Below are positions 1-10,934 of a DNA stretch of 50,881 nucleotides, in pieces. The stretch's first letter is position 1, and the number at the start of each line of letters is the position of its first letter. The translations under genes and the position numbers were made by a program. Source of the DNA: Allostellaceae bacterium (GTDB lineage: Bacteria; Pseudomonadota; Alphaproteobacteria; ATCC43930; CGMCC-115725). The DNA lies in assembly GCA_025451725.1 (NCBI GenBank), contig JANWJX010000069.1, positions 1 to 50,881 of the forward strand, given 5' to 3'. The notes below the pieces were generated by a model. That model ran no database searches. It was given only the letters and a program-made list of their open reading frames with translations, and was not told the origin of the DNA.

Positions 1-3000
1 CGACCGTCAACGCCGCCGGCCTGCTCGCGACCACCGCCGACATTGCGAATTCCGATTTCCTGGCCGGCAAGTATCATGTCGGGATCGCGTCACCCAATGC
101 CGGCGCCGGCATCGCCAATTCCGGGACAATCAACCCGCAAGGCGGCTCGACGGTGCTGGAAGCGCCCACCGTCGACAACGAAGGCACCATCACGGCGAAG
201 CTCGGCACGGTGGCCGTCGGCGCCGGCAAGACCTTCGCGGTCGATTTCGACGGCGACAACCTCCTGAGCTTCGCGGTCAGCGCGCCGGCCGCGAACGCGC
301 AGATCAAGAACGCCGGCACCATCGCCGCGGACGGCGGCACGGTTCAGCTCACCGCGCGGTCGGTCGGCAATATCGTCGACAACGTCATCAACACCACTGG
401 CATCGTTCAGGCCAACTCGGTCAGCATCAAGAACGGCACCGTCATTCTCGACGGCGGCGCGAGCGGCACGGTCTCGGTCGGCGGCACGGTCAGTGCGCAG
501 GGCCTGACGCCGGGCAGCACCGGCGGCACAGTGCAGGTGACGGGCGCGAACATCGACCTGACCATCGGCGCCAACATCAACGCCTCGGGCCAGGCCGGCG
601 GCGGTCTCGTGCTGATCGGTGGCAATTTCCACGGCGCCGGCCCGCTGCCCAACGCGCAGACCGTGACGATCGCGCAAGGCGCGACCATCGCCGCCGACGC
701 GACCGACAACGGCAACGGCGGCCAGGTCGCGGTGTGGTCGCAGCAGCACACCGCTTTCAACGGCACGATTACCGCGCGGGGCGGTCCCAACGGCGGCAAC
801 GGCGGCGACGTCGAAACCTCGAGCGCCGCCGACCTCACCATCGGCACCGGCACGGTCGACACGCGCGCGCCGCACGGCGCTGTTGGCACTTGGCTGCTCG
901 ATCCGCTCAACGTGATCGTCGCCAATACCGGCGGCACGGTCACGCCCGCGACCATCGACGCCGCGACCAGCAACGTGGTGCTCCAGGCGACGAACAACAT
1001 CACCTTCACCGATCCGGTCGACATCGCGGCCCCGGGCGTCGCCATCGCGGCCCTCGCCGGCAACAGCATCGTGGTCAACGGCTCGATCACCACCAATGGC
1101 GGAAACATCAAGCTCTCGGCCAACGATCCGGGGGAGACGCCGAGCGGCAACGGCGCGATCACGCTCAACGCCGCGCTGAATACCACGGGCGACGGCGGCA
1201 CGGCGCTCGGCGGCAACGTCCTGTTGACCGGTACCGCCATCGCTATCGGCGCCGACGTCACCACCGGCGGCTCGCAATATTACGTCGCCAAGGGCGCCGA
1301 AAACGCGCTTGGCACGATCACGCTCAACGGCAATCTGACCGCCGGAAAAGGCGTGACCCCGCCCTGCGACCAGGAAGCCTGCACACCTGGGAGCGACATC
1401 CAGTTCGTCGGCAATGTCGATGTCGCCGCAACCAGCCCGATCAGCGTGGTCACCAACGGCACGATCAGCGGCGGCGAAATCCTGATCACCGGCGCGCTGA
1501 CGGGGAACACCGGCAATCTGACTTTGGATGCGACCGCGAACGGCACCACCAGCGGCGGCCTGATCGCGATCGGCGGCACGGTGCTTCAGAACAACGGCGA
1601 CAATTTGACTCCCGTTTCGGGCGCGGACGCCAACTTCCCGTCCAACGTCACCTATAAGGAGGGTCCTACCCAGCTCCTTTCCATCGACGAAGGGGGCGAT
1701 GTCGACATTACCGAGACGCTCGATCAAACGAGGCACATCCTGATCGACCCGGCCTCTACGCTCGTGGACATCGTAGCCGTTGGCGGCGGCGGCATATCGG
1801 TGATTCCGACCATCGACATGGCCTCGCCACCCGTGGTGAACGGCCCCATTCCGCTGACGGCCACCGGCACGGCCGTGACGCTGTACGGCACTATCGGCAC
1901 GGCGTCGCCGTTCGCCAGCGTCACGGTCACGGCGACCGACGGCACGGCCACCGTCACGGGGGGCATCGGCTCGCCGGTCCTTCCCGGCTCTATCGGCGCG
2001 GTCGAGTTGAGTGGCGCTTCGATCGCGGTGGGCGGCAACATCACCACCGCCGGCGGCCAGGTCACGTTCGATGACGCGGCGGTGCTGGCCGGCGATACCC
2101 GCATCGATACGACGGGCGGCGGCGCTTACGCCGGCGCGACCATCACGTTCAGCGACACGCTCGACGATAGCGTCGCGTTCTCCCACACGCTGACGCTGGC
2201 GGCAGGCACCGCGGGCGACATCAATTTCAACGGCCGTGTCGGCGCCAACAATAGCGCCGGCGGCACGACCGGCATCACGCCCGCCGGCATCACCATCACC
2301 AGCGCCGAGAACGTCAACCTCAACATTCCGCTGAACGCGCCGAACTTCGACGGCTTCCATGTCGGCCAGTTCGTCGTCGAGGGCACCGGCAACGCCAACT
2401 GCACGACAGATTGCGTCAATGGCGCGGCCAGCATCAACGCGCCGGGCAGCTACATCAGCACCTTCAATCCCACCGGCAATGCCGGCGCGGTGAACATCAA
2501 CATCACCGGCAATGTCGAGATCGGCCGTGACCTGTTCGCTGGCGGCGGACTGAACGGCACAACGGGCAAGAGCGGCGGCAACATCACCATCAATGCCGGC
2601 GGCAGGGTCTCGATCGGCGACCAGCTCGGTTCGGTGGTATGCGACGCTTCTCCCTGTTCGACGAACGGCGCGCTGCCGCTGATTCAATATATCAGCGTCT
2701 TTGCGGGCGGCTATTCTTCGGGTTTCAACAGCGGCCCCGGCCAGTCCGCGGGCAACGGCGGCATCGTCAGCATCACCGCCGGCGGCGACATCACGCTGCC
2801 GAACGGCGTGGTCGCCAACGGCGGCGCCGCGATCCTCAACAGCGCGATCGGCAACGGCGGCAAGGCCGGTTCGGTCACGCTGGCCTCGACGGGTGGCAAC
2901 GTCTCGGTCGGTGCGCCGACGTCGAACGGCAACAGCGGCAACATGATTGGCGTCGATGCTTTCGGCGGCAGCGCGGCCAACGGCAATGCCGGTGACGGCG

Positions 3001-6000
3001 CCGATGTTTCGATCAGCGGTAAGCAGCTCACCGTGACGCATGTCTACACCGAAGGCGGCGACACCACGCAGAGCACCGGCGCCGGTAAGGGCGGCAATAT
3101 TACGCTGACCGCGACGGCGACCATCGGTCCCGCGATCACGCTGCTCGGCGAAAGCGATGCGCGCGACACGTCGACGCCGAGTCAGGCGACGCTGGACTCG
3201 CGCGGCGGCAAGACCCTCGCCGTCGCCGGCACCAACCTGATCAAGCTGGACAGCAATGCCAGCACCGTGATTACCGGCGCTGCGGGTAACATAACGCTTC
3301 AAGGCGACAGTTCCGGCGATCCGCTGCAAGGCGCGGCTTACGTCAGGCTCGCGGATAACAGTCTCTCTCCCGACTTCTTCAACGGCGGTTCCACCGTCTT
3401 CATTCTCGCCGCCGGCGGTACGGGAAATGCCGGGGCGATCAACCTGCTCGGCCCGATTGAAGGCGACGCGGGGACTGAGGGGCTGCGTGTCCAAGGTGGC
3501 GCTATTACGGTCGGCGGCAATATCGGCGACCTGACGCCGTTGACCTATGTGTCGTTCAAGAGCACGTCGCCGATGCTGATCGGCGACAGCATCCATACCC
3601 ATCAGATTTCGGTCCTCAACTGCACCTCGACGCCGTGCAATGGCAGCGTCACCTTCTCGGCGCCGGTTCAACTCACCGACGATCTGGAAATCCACACCAA
3701 CGGCGGCGACATAACCTTCAACGGCCCGGTGAACGAAGCCGTTGCGAACAGCGGCTTCGGGTTGAACCTGTTTACAAGTCCGGATTCCGCGCAGCTTAGT
3801 CCGACCTCAGGCACGGTGACCTTTGGCGCGGCTGTCGGTCAGACCAACGCGCTCGGCTCGGTGCTTGTCGTCGCGAACGCGATCTCGTTGCAGGCGGTCA
3901 CCACCACCGGCGCGCAGACCTATATCGATGGCTTGACGCCCAGTATCGCGCTCAATGGCAACCTGACCGCCACGGGTGCCGGCGCCGACATTGTGTTGAG
4001 CGGCGCCATCAATGTTGCGCAACCGAACCTGACGATCACCACCAACGGCACGGTCAGCAGCGGCAATATCGTGCTCGACGGATCGCTCGGCGGCGCCGCG
4101 ATCACGCTGAACGCGGGGCAGGGTCTGGTGTGGGAGAATGGGGCGCTCGCTTGCGGCGCGCCGAACACATGCGGCCAGACCCAGACGCTGAGCGGCACGA
4201 TCGACACGTCGACGCTCGACCAGACCAAGCACATCCTGTTGAGCGACGACACGACCTTCGTCAACGATTCCGGCAATCTGCGGATCATGCCAAGCATCGA
4301 CGCCGCGCCCGGCGACAGCGCGGCGCTGACCGTGACGCAGCAGGCCAATTCCACCGGCGGCATCAAGCTGTTCGGCACGATCGGCGGCGGCAACGCGGTC
4401 GACGATGTCACCATTACCGCGCTCGCCGGACAGAATGTCGGGCTGCATGGCATCGGCTCGATCGCATTGGGCGGCGTGACCTCCGCCGGCGGCGTGACCG
4501 TCAGCGCCGATGTGTTGAAGCTTTACGGTTTTCTCGCCACGCAAAGCGCGCCGGTGACCATCAACGCCAGCCTCGATCAGCGGTCGAACGGCGGACCGAT
4601 CGCTACCATTGTTGGCGGTGCTGGCGCCGACGTCACGCTTAACGGCGGCGTCTCCCCGGATTCGGAACACGGTCTCGTCGTCCTCGCCGGTGCCGGCGAT
4701 ATCGTCATCAACGGCCCGCTCGGCACCTATAGCGCGCCGATTGGCCATGTCCAATTGCAGGGTAACGACATCACCCTGAAGGGCGGCACGATCGTTACCG
4801 ACAACGCGCGAGTGATGATCGAGGCGGATGGCGGGAAGATCACGCTCGGTTCCGACCTCACCATCGACACGACCGGCGGACAATATTCGGCCGGCGCGCC
4901 GATCATGCTGACCGGCAATATCGACAGCGATAGTTCGTCGTCGCCGCGCGCCTTGTCGATCTTCTCCGGCGCGGGCCCGGTGACCTTCAACGGCAGTCTC
5001 GGCTCGTTGGAGCCGCTGGGGCAGGTCAACGTGCTGACCGCCGGAACGGTCACTTTCAACGACCCCACCGGGTCCACCAGCCTCGTCACCGCCGGCAAGA
5101 ACGTGACGTTCGGCGGTGCGCAGATCGGTGGCGGCGGCGAAGGTGACCCGACCATCCTCGGCAATATCGTCGCCCAGAACGATTTGACCATCGATACGAC
5201 CGGCAACTTCCAGACTCTCGGCGCCGCGATCAATCTCGGCTTGCCGGTCGACGTGGCCATCCCGGGCGGCTCGTCGCTGACGCTGGCCGCGGGCACGGCG
5301 GGGCGGATCGACATCGCGGCGCCGATCGGCGCCAATGTCCCGGTCGACAATTTCCTCGTGTCAGCCAATCAGGTGCTGCTCGGCGCCGGCATCAATTCGG
5401 CGGGCGGCACGATCGCGTTCAACGCGCCGGTCGTGTTGTCGTCGAGTTTCACCGGGTCGCAGATCGTGGTCGCGACCAACGCCGATGGCGCCACGGACGG
5501 CACCATTGTCTTCAATTCGACCATCGATTCCCAGAACTCAGGCCAAGTCGGCCTGTTCCTTCAAACCGGCGGCGGCGGGTCGGTTGCGCTCAACGGCAAG
5601 ATCGGCGGCACGACACCGATCGGCGATCTCACCGTGACGGCGTCGTTGATCAACCTCTATTCGGACATCACGACTCAAAGCAACAAAGTCGAGTTCGACG
5701 GGCCGGTGGTGCTACAAAATAGCATCGCCATCAACACGGCCGGCGGTCAGGGATTCAACGTCCCAGGCGGCGACGTGACGTTCAATGGAACCGTCGACGC
5801 TCTCTCGTCGGGCGTGCAGGCGCTGACCGTCAACGCGGGTGGTCAGGGTTGCGCTGGGGAGAGTTGCGGCGGCGGGGCTGGCGCCCCCGGCACGGTCACT
5901 TTCGCGGGCGACGTCGGCAGCGGCGAGGCGCTTAACACGCTGCTAGTGCGCGGCGGCGACATTTCGCTGCAAAACGTCACGACTACCGGATCGCAGTATT

Positions 6001-9000
6001 ACGTCGCGAACGGCGTCGGCGTGAACCAGGGCACAGTTACACTGAACGGCAACCTGACGGCGGGCAGCGGCGTCATCCCTGCGACTCACACCGCCGGCAG
6101 CGACATTCAATTCATCGGCAATGTGAACGTGGCCGGCAGCGATCCGGTGACCGTCACGACGAATGGCACGATCGCCGGCGGGGAAATTCTGGTCAACGGC
6201 AACCTCACCGGCAATCTGGGCAACCTGACGCTCAATGCGGGCAACGGCCTGATCGCGATCGGCGGAACGGTCTTGCAGAACCAGAGCGGCGGCGGCGTCA
6301 CGGGATGCCCGGCCGCGACTTGTGTCGAAGGCATGACGAACGAGTACATCAGCACCGACCCGACGTTCACCCTCGATGTTCTCGCTCTCTTTTCGTCCGA
6401 GCACATTCTGATCGACGATCCGAACGCGACGGCGATCGTCATCAACAACGACACGCCCGGTCACGACCTGACGGTGTTTTCGACAATCGACATGATCGGC
6501 CGCGGTGCCAGCCCGCCGACACTGTCGATCACGCAAACCCAGAACAGCACGACCGGCGTGACGGTATTCGGCACCATCGGCGACGCGGCGCCGTTCGGCG
6601 GAGTGCAGGTGACGGCGCTCTCCGGAAATCCCGTCGAAGTGCACAGCATCGGCTCGCCGGTGTTTTACGGCGCGGGCGCCGGCGGCGTTACCCTCACGGC
6701 GGGCGCGGGCGCCGGGGTCACGATGGGCGGCACGATCTCGACAGAGAGCGGCGCCGTCGACGTCTATGGGCCCGTCACGCTCGCCGGCAACCTCGCGATC
6801 GACACGACGGTGTTCGATTCCGGCAATGGCGGCTATGTCAATTTCCACAACACGGTCGACGGCGGCGCGAGCGGCGGCCAGGCTCTGACGATCAATGCCG
6901 GTGGCGACTTGATTGCATTCAACGGCAATGTCGGATCGTCCACGCCGCTGGGCGCCGTGACGCTGACCAGCAACGAGGAAATCGATCTCTACGGCAATTT
7001 GTTTACCAAGGGCGGCGCCGTCACGATAAACGGCGGCCTGGTTCTGCAGAACAGCGGTCTGACGATCGACACCACGTACGGTTCGAGCGCCGGCGCGAAC
7101 GTGACGTTCAACGGCACGGTCGACAGCCCCGGCTGTGAATGTGACGAGCAGAGCTACTCCGCCCTCACCGTAAACGCCGGTGCCGGCAATATTGCCATTC
7201 GCGGCGATTGGGGCGGCGGCGTTCCGCTCGGCACGGTGACTCTGACGGCGGACACCGTCGCGCTGGGCGCGAACATCACGACCGCCGGCACCGCAATTTC
7301 GGGTTCGGTCAATATCAACGGCAACATCCTGTTGGTGGCAGGCGGCAACAACGTCGGTCCCATCGGCGGCGACCCGGTGATCGATACCACCGCGGGCGGG
7401 AGCACCGCCGGCGCCGATATCGTCATCGCGGGCAATGGCGGGCCGGGTAAATCCATCGGCCATATCGACGATCTCATCACGGGCAGCGACGCGCTGATGC
7501 TCAGCGCCGGCGCCGGCACGGTCGATCTTGAAGCCGAGATCGGACAGACCGCTCCGATTGGAAACCTGATGCTCGCCGGTCAAACCATCCAGCTCGGCGG
7601 CGGCGCGACCGACGGTCTCACCATCAATACTTTCGGCGCCGGCGGCAACGGCGCCGTCACGATGCAGGGTGCGGTGGTGCTCGAGGGCGCCGTCACCATC
7701 GACACCACGACCGTGGGGTCGTCGGGCGCGAATATCCAATTCGGCGCCTCGAACCAACTTGCCTCGATCGACAACGCGGATGGACAGGCCGGGTTCTATG
7801 GCATCAGCATGAATGCCGGCACCGGCACGATCGACATGTACGCCACGATCGGCGGTACGACGCCGACCGGCACTCTGACCCTCAGTGGCGCCGGTGGCAT
7901 CAATCTTGGCGGCAACATCACGACCGCTGGCGGCAGCGTGACGCTCAACGGCCCGACCGTGCTCGAGAATAGCATCACTATCGACACGACCTTCAAAAAC
8001 GACGGTGCCGCGATCTCGTTCAACGGCACACTCGACGACTCCACGTCGCTGACACACACCCTGTCGCTGAGCGCGGGGAACGGCGACATCACCTTCGCCG
8101 GCCGTGTCGGCACCGAGTACATCAATGGCACTGATTTCGTGAACGACAGCGGCTCGCCGCCGGCTGCGGTCATCATCACCAGCGCCAACAACGTCAATCT
8201 GACCATGCCGCTCGGCCCGAACGGCGACGGCTTTTCGGTTGGTCAATTCATTATCGAGGGCAATGGTGACGTGAACGGCACCACGCCCGGCGCCGCGTCC
8301 CTCACCACCACCTCGTTCATCAGCACCAACACCGGCGGCGATGCCGGCGCGATCAACATCGTGACCACGGGCGACGTCAACATCGGCCAGAACATCTTCG
8401 CGGTTGGCGGCAACGGCACCGGTAACGAGACGATGGGCAACGGTGGCGCGGTGACCATCAATGCCGGTGGCGCCATCAATATCGGCTCGGCCATCGCTCT
8501 GACGACTCAGGGCTCCGGCTCCCAGACGTTCGCCACTTCGCCCCGCAGCATCGCGGCCGACGGCGCCCAGATCGTCAGTCCCGAACAGACGCCTGGCGAT
8601 GGCGGCGCGATCACCCTGACGGGCGCCAGCATCAATCTGTATCAAGGCGCCAGCAGCACCGGCGGCGGCGCGGATTTGACGGAGGCGACGGCCAACGGCG
8701 GCAAGGGCGGCGCCATTTCGCTGACGGCCACCAACGGCAACGTCACCCTCGGCAGCGCGGCGACCGGCAGTCTTGTCGGGCTCCAGTCGAGCGGCGGAAA
8801 TGCCGCCGGCGGTAACGGCGGCGCCGGCGGCGACATCGTCATCAGCGCCACCTCGCTGTCGTTTGCATTTATCGAAAGCAGCGGCGGACAGTCGTCGGCC
8901 GGCGGCACGCTGGGCAACGGCGGTAATATCAAGCTGATTGCAACCGCCACCAGCGGAGCGGCGGTGACGATCTTCGGCAATGGCGACGATCCGCAGGCAA

Positions 9001-10934
9001 CCGACCTCAGTTCGATCGGCCATCCCGCGCTACTTTCGCTCGGTGCGACCGCCGGTGCCATCACCATCGAGAGCAGCGACGACGGTCATGGCAATGCCTC
9101 GCCGCTGCTCGGCTCGAGCTACATCCAACTCGTCGATAACAGCAGCTACTCGAACCAGTATGGCGGCGCGACGGTCGAAATCGTGGCTGCGGGCGGCGCG
9201 CCGGGTTTCGGCGGCAAGGTGTATCTCGGGGGGCCAATCCAGGGCGCCAACGGTACCGAAAATCTTCGGCTACTGGTCGAAAACGGTTCTGCGCACGTCA
9301 CGGGCGACGTCAGCAACCTGAACAATATCGTGCTCGGTTGCTGCGGCGCCGACATCAACGGTAATGCCAACACGCTGCCCGAAGGTTTAACGGGCGGCAA
9401 TGGCGGCGTCATCACGTTCGACGGTGCCGTGACCGCGAACAACATCGTCGATCAGCGCCTCTATGCCAGTCCGACCCTGACCACGACGGCGGCAATCTAT
9501 CTCGGCGCGGTGAACGTCGCCAACTATAACGGCGCGACCGACATGAACGACGACAGTGTCGCCGTGGAGTTCAAGAAAGGCGGCACGTTCACCTCGTCTT
9601 TCGATCCGGGCAAGGGGCCGGTTTATGTGGCCGGTACGTTTACATTCAAGAGCGGCTTCAATCCGGGCACACATAACGGCTGCACCGGCCCGTGCTTCAA
9701 GATCGACGACGATCTCAATCTGATCGGCAGCGCGACCTTCGATGCCAGCGCGGTGAACGATCCGATCAATCTCATCGGTTCGATCATCCCGAGCGCCGCC
9801 GGCGAAAGCTTCACCATGTTGGCGGGGACGGGGACGATCACCGTCGGCGGCACGTCCCAACTCGGCACCACGGGCATCCACGAATTGGCGGGCTTGGTTT
9901 TGCAGGGCGGCGAGATCGACCTCAACAACGGCGGCGCCACGACGACGACACTGCAAACCTATACCGGCAACCTGGTCCTCGGCGCCAATACCACGCTGAA
10001 AACCGACGCCACCGGCGGAGTTATCGAGTTGCTCGGGCCGGTCGCCACGGGCGCCCACAGCGTCACGGTCTCGTCCGACGCCGTCGTTCTCGCCGGCAAT
10101 TGGAGCGGCACCGGCGCGCGCAATCTCTACCCGACCACCGCGAACACCGCCGTGACCCTGGGCGGCAACGCGCCCGTCTCTCTGGTGTCCTTCCTCCTGA
10201 ACGCGGCCGAGCTCGCGTTCCTCGACGGCAGCTCGCCGAGCATGGTGACGATCGGGTCGCACGCCAACGTGAGCACGGGGGCTCAGCAGACCGGCGCCGT
10301 CACCACGCACGACTTCACCTTCGACGCGCCGCTGACCATCATCGGCAGCTCGATCACCGCCGATCCGATCAACAAGGATCCGGGCACCGGCAATCTGACG
10401 CTCGACGCTGGTGGAACCGGCGGCGTGAACGGCACCAACGGCATCACCAGCGTCAATCTCGGCAAGGGCGATTTCCTGACCATCAATGCCGGTACTTCGT
10501 CGCTGACCGGTACGGTCAACGGCCAGAGTGGCAACGGCGCGGCCCAGTACGTCACTGCCAATAACGGCTGCGCAGGCTGCACGTTCAACGGCGTCGCCGA
10601 CGGCAGCGCCGGAGGCGGTAACCCGTCGCCGCCGCCGACCGCGTTCACGCCGCCGCCGGTGCTTCCGCCGCCGCCTCAGCCGGTCGACATCGTTTTACCG
10701 CCCTCGCCGCCGGATCAGCCTCCGCCGGAGACGCCCTCGGATTCGGATCCGACCCTCACCGCTTATCTCAATCAGGGGTCGCAGAAGCCGGCTGCCAACG
10801 CGGAATATCATCCGCAGACCGTCCATCCGCTTGGCGCCTACCTCAACCAGATGCTGATCCCGTCGGTGCCGCATAACGGTGTGCCAGGCATTTCCTTTGG
10901 CTACTCGCTGTCGGGCAACAGCGCGCTATGGTAA
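1..10934 (+). CDS. Two-partner secretion filamentous hemagglutinin-like giant adhesin (TpsA), 5' partial
   Basis: The gene is open from the left window edge (first whole codon at 3) and 3643 residues are visible, so the start and signal peptide lie outside. The first visible residues (LLATTADIANSDFLAGKYHV) and the following NEGTITAKLGTVAV match the end of the TPS secretion domain of filamentous hemagglutinins. The GTWLLDPLNVIV motif near residue 290 is typical of large proteins of this family. The rest is Gly/Ala/Thr/Asn-rich beta-helix repeat, then a proline-rich tract (about 10620-10740) and a short tail ending SFGYSLSGNSALW. Blocks of about 220 and 430 residues are duplicated inside the protein. 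All 22 cysteines I could find lie in 11 close pairs. The expected role is secretion through a TpsB outer-membrane pore (not in the window) to act as a surface or released adhesin. The stop codon overlaps the start of the CHAT gene. Confidence 0.93.
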   Translation, partial: TVNAAGLLATTADIANSDFLAGKYHVGIASPNAGAGIANSGTINPQGGSTVLEAPTVDNEGTITAKLGTVAVGAGKTFAVDFDGDNLLSFAVSAPAANAQIKNAGTIAADGGTVQLTARSVGNIVDNVINTTGIVQANSVSIKNGTVILDGGASGTVSVGGTVSAQGLTPGSTGGTVQVTGANIDLTIGANINASGQAGGGLVLIGGNFHGAGPLPNAQTVTIAQGATIAADATDNGNGGQVAVWSQQHTAFNGTITARGGPNGGNGGDVETSSAADLTIGTGTVDTRAPHGAVGTWLLDPLNVIVANTGGTVTPATIDAATSNVVLQATNNITFTDPVDIAAPGVAIAALAGNSIVVNGSITTNGGNIKLSANDPGETPSGNGAITLNAALNTTGDGGTALGGNVLLTGTAIAIGADVTTGGSQYYVAKGAENALGTITLNGNLTAGKGVTPPCDQEACTPGSDIQFVGNVDVAATSPISVVTNGTISGGEILITGALTGNTGNLTLDATANGTTSGGLIAIGGTVLQNNGDNLTPVSGADANFPSNVTYKEGPTQLLSIDEGGDVDITETLDQTRHILIDPASTLVDIVAVGGGGISVIPTIDMASPPVVNGPIPLTATGTAVTLYGTIGTASPFASVTVTATDGTATVTGGIGSPVLPGSIGAVELSGASIAVGGNITTAGGQVTFDDAAVLAGDTRIDTTGGGAYAGATITFSDTLDDSVAFSHTLTLAAGTAGDINFNGRVGANNSAGGTTGITPAGITITSAENVNLNIPLNAPNFDGFHVGQFVVEGTGNANCTTDCVNGAASINAPGSYISTFNPTGNAGAVNINITGNVEIGRDLFAGGGLNGTTGKSGGNITINAGGRVSIGDQLGSVVCDASPCSTNGALPLIQYISVFAGGYSSGFNSGPGQSAGNGGIVSITAGGDITLPNGVVANGGAAILNSAIGNGGKAGSVTLASTGGNVSVGAPTSNGNSGNMIGVDAFGGSAANGNAGDGADVSISGKQLTVTHVYTEGGDTTQSTGAGKGGNITLTATATIGPAITLLGESDARDTSTPSQATLDSRGGKTLAVAGTNLIKLDSNASTVITGAAGNITLQGDSSGDPLQGAAYVRLADNSLSPDFFNGGSTVFILAAGGTGNAGAINLLGPIEGDAGTEGLRVQGGAITVGGNIGDLTPLTYVSFKSTSPMLIGDSIHTHQISVLNCTSTPCNGSVTFSAPVQLTDDLEIHTNGGDITFNGPVNEAVANSGFGLNLFTSPDSAQLSPTSGTVTFGAAVGQTNALGSVLVVANAISLQAVTTTGAQTYIDGLTPSIALNGNLTATGAGADIVLSGAINVAQPNLTITTNGTVSSGNIVLDGSLGGAAITLNAGQGLVWENGALACGAPNTCGQTQTLSGTIDTSTLDQTKHILLSDDTTFVNDSGNLRIMPSIDAAPGDSAALTVTQQANSTGGIKLFGTIGGGNAVDDVTITALAGQNVGLHGIGSIALGGVTSAGGVTVSADVLKLYGFLATQSAPVTINASLDQRSNGGPIATIVGGAGADVTLNGGVSPDSEHGLVVLAGAGDIVINGPLGTYSAPIGHVQLQGNDITLKGGTIVTDNARVMIEADGGKITLGSDLTIDTTGGQYSAGAPIMLTGNIDSDSSSSPRALSIFSGAGPVTFNGSLGSLEPLGQVNVLTAGTVTFNDPTGSTSLVTAGKNVTFGGAQIGGGGEGDPTILGNIVAQNDLTIDTTGNFQTLGAAINLGLPVDVAIPGGSSLTLAAGTAGRIDIAAPIGANVPVDNFLVSANQVLLGAGINSAGGTIAFNAPVVLSSSFTGSQIVVATNADGATDGTIVFNSTIDSQNSGQVGLFLQTGGGGSVALNGKIGGTTPIGDLTVTASLINLYSDITTQSNKVEFDGPVVLQNSIAINTAGGQGFNVPGGDVTFNGTVDALSSGVQALTVNAGGQGCAGESCGGGAGAPGTVTFAGDVGSGEALNTLLVRGGDISLQNVTTTGSQYYVANGVGVNQGTVTLNGNLTAGSGVIPATHTAGSDIQFIGNVNVAGSDPVTVTTNGTIAGGEILVNGNLTGNLGNLTLNAGNGLIAIGGTVLQNQSGGGVTGCPAATCVEGMTNEYISTDPTFTLDVLALFSSEHILIDDPNATAIVINNDTPGHDLTVFSTIDMIGRGASPPTLSITQTQNSTTGVTVFGTIGDAAPFGGVQVTALSGNPVEVHSIGSPVFYGAGAGGVTLTAGAGAGVTMGGTISTESGAVDVYGPVTLAGNLAIDTTVFDSGNGGYVNFHNTVDGGASGGQALTINAGGDLIAFNGNVGSSTPLGAVTLTSNEEIDLYGNLFTKGGAVTINGGLVLQNSGLTIDTTYGSSAGANVTFNGTVDSPGCECDEQSYSALTVNAGAGNIAIRGDWGGGVPLGTVTLTADTVALGANITTAGTAISGSVNINGNILLVAGGNNVGPIGGDPVIDTTAGGSTAGADIVIAGNGGPGKSIGHIDDLITGSDALMLSAGAGTVDLEAEIGQTAPIGNLMLAGQTIQLGGGATDGLTINTFGAGGNGAVTMQGAVVLEGAVTIDTTTVGSSGANIQFGASNQLASIDNADGQAGFYGISMNAGTGTIDMYATIGGTTPTGTLTLSGAGGINLGGNITTAGGSVTLNGPTVLENSITIDTTFKNDGAAISFNGTLDDSTSLTHTLSLSAGNGDITFAGRVGTEYINGTDFVNDSGSPPAAVIITSANNVNLTMPLGPNGDGFSVGQFIIEGNGDVNGTTPGAASLTTTSFISTNTGGDAGAINIVTTGDVNIGQNIFAVGGNGTGNETMGNGGAVTINAGGAINIGSAIALTTQGSGSQTFATSPRSIAADGAQIVSPEQTPGDGGAITLTGASINLYQGASSTGGGADLTEATANGGKGGAISLTATNGNVTLGSAATGSLVGLQSSGGNAAGGNGGAGGDIVISATSLSFAFIESSGGQSSAGGTLGNGGNIKLIATATSGAAVTIFGNGDDPQATDLSSIGHPALLSLGATAGAITIESSDDGHGNASPLLGSSYIQLVDNSSYSNQYGGATVEIVAAGGAPGFGGKVYLGGPIQGANGTENLRLLVENGSAHVTGDVSNLNNIVLGCCGADINGNANTLPEGLTGGNGGVITFDGAVTANNIVDQRLYASPTLTTTAAIYLGAVNVANYNGATDMNDDSVAVEFKKGGTFTSSFDPGKGPVYVAGTFTFKSGFNPGTHNGCTGPCFKIDDDLNLIGSATFDASAVNDPINLIGSIIPSAAGESFTMLAGTGTITVGGTSQLGTTGIHELAGLVLQGGEIDLNNGGATTTTLQTYTGNLVLGANTTLKTDATGGVIELLGPVATGAHSVTVSSDAVVLAGNWSGTGARNLYPTTANTAVTLGGNAPVSLVSFLLNAAELAFLDGSSPSMVTIGSHANVSTGAQQTGAVTTHDFTFDAPLTIIGSSITADPINKDPGTGNLTLDAGGTGGVNGTNGITSVNLGKGDFLTINAGTSSLTGTVNGQSGNGAAQYVTANNGCAGCTFNGVADGSAGGGNPSPPPTAFTPPPVLPPPPQPVDIVLPPSPPDQPPPETPSDSDPTLTAYLNQGSQKPAANAEYHPQTVHPLGAYLNQMLIPSVPHNGVPGISFGYSLSGNSALW

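Noticed and set aside
90-3695. 1201-residue open frame on the minus strand, rich in Arg and Asp
   Set aside because: It is antisense to the adhesin, has no recognisable domain, and has the composition expected from reading high-G+C coding DNA in the opposite frame. The frame at 5943-9023 is the same kind of shadow.
153-9000. Repetitive DNA in the adhesin considered as a CRISPR or satellite array
   Set aside because: The repeats are protein-level beta-helix motifs of variable length in one open frame, with no constant repeat-spacer spacing.
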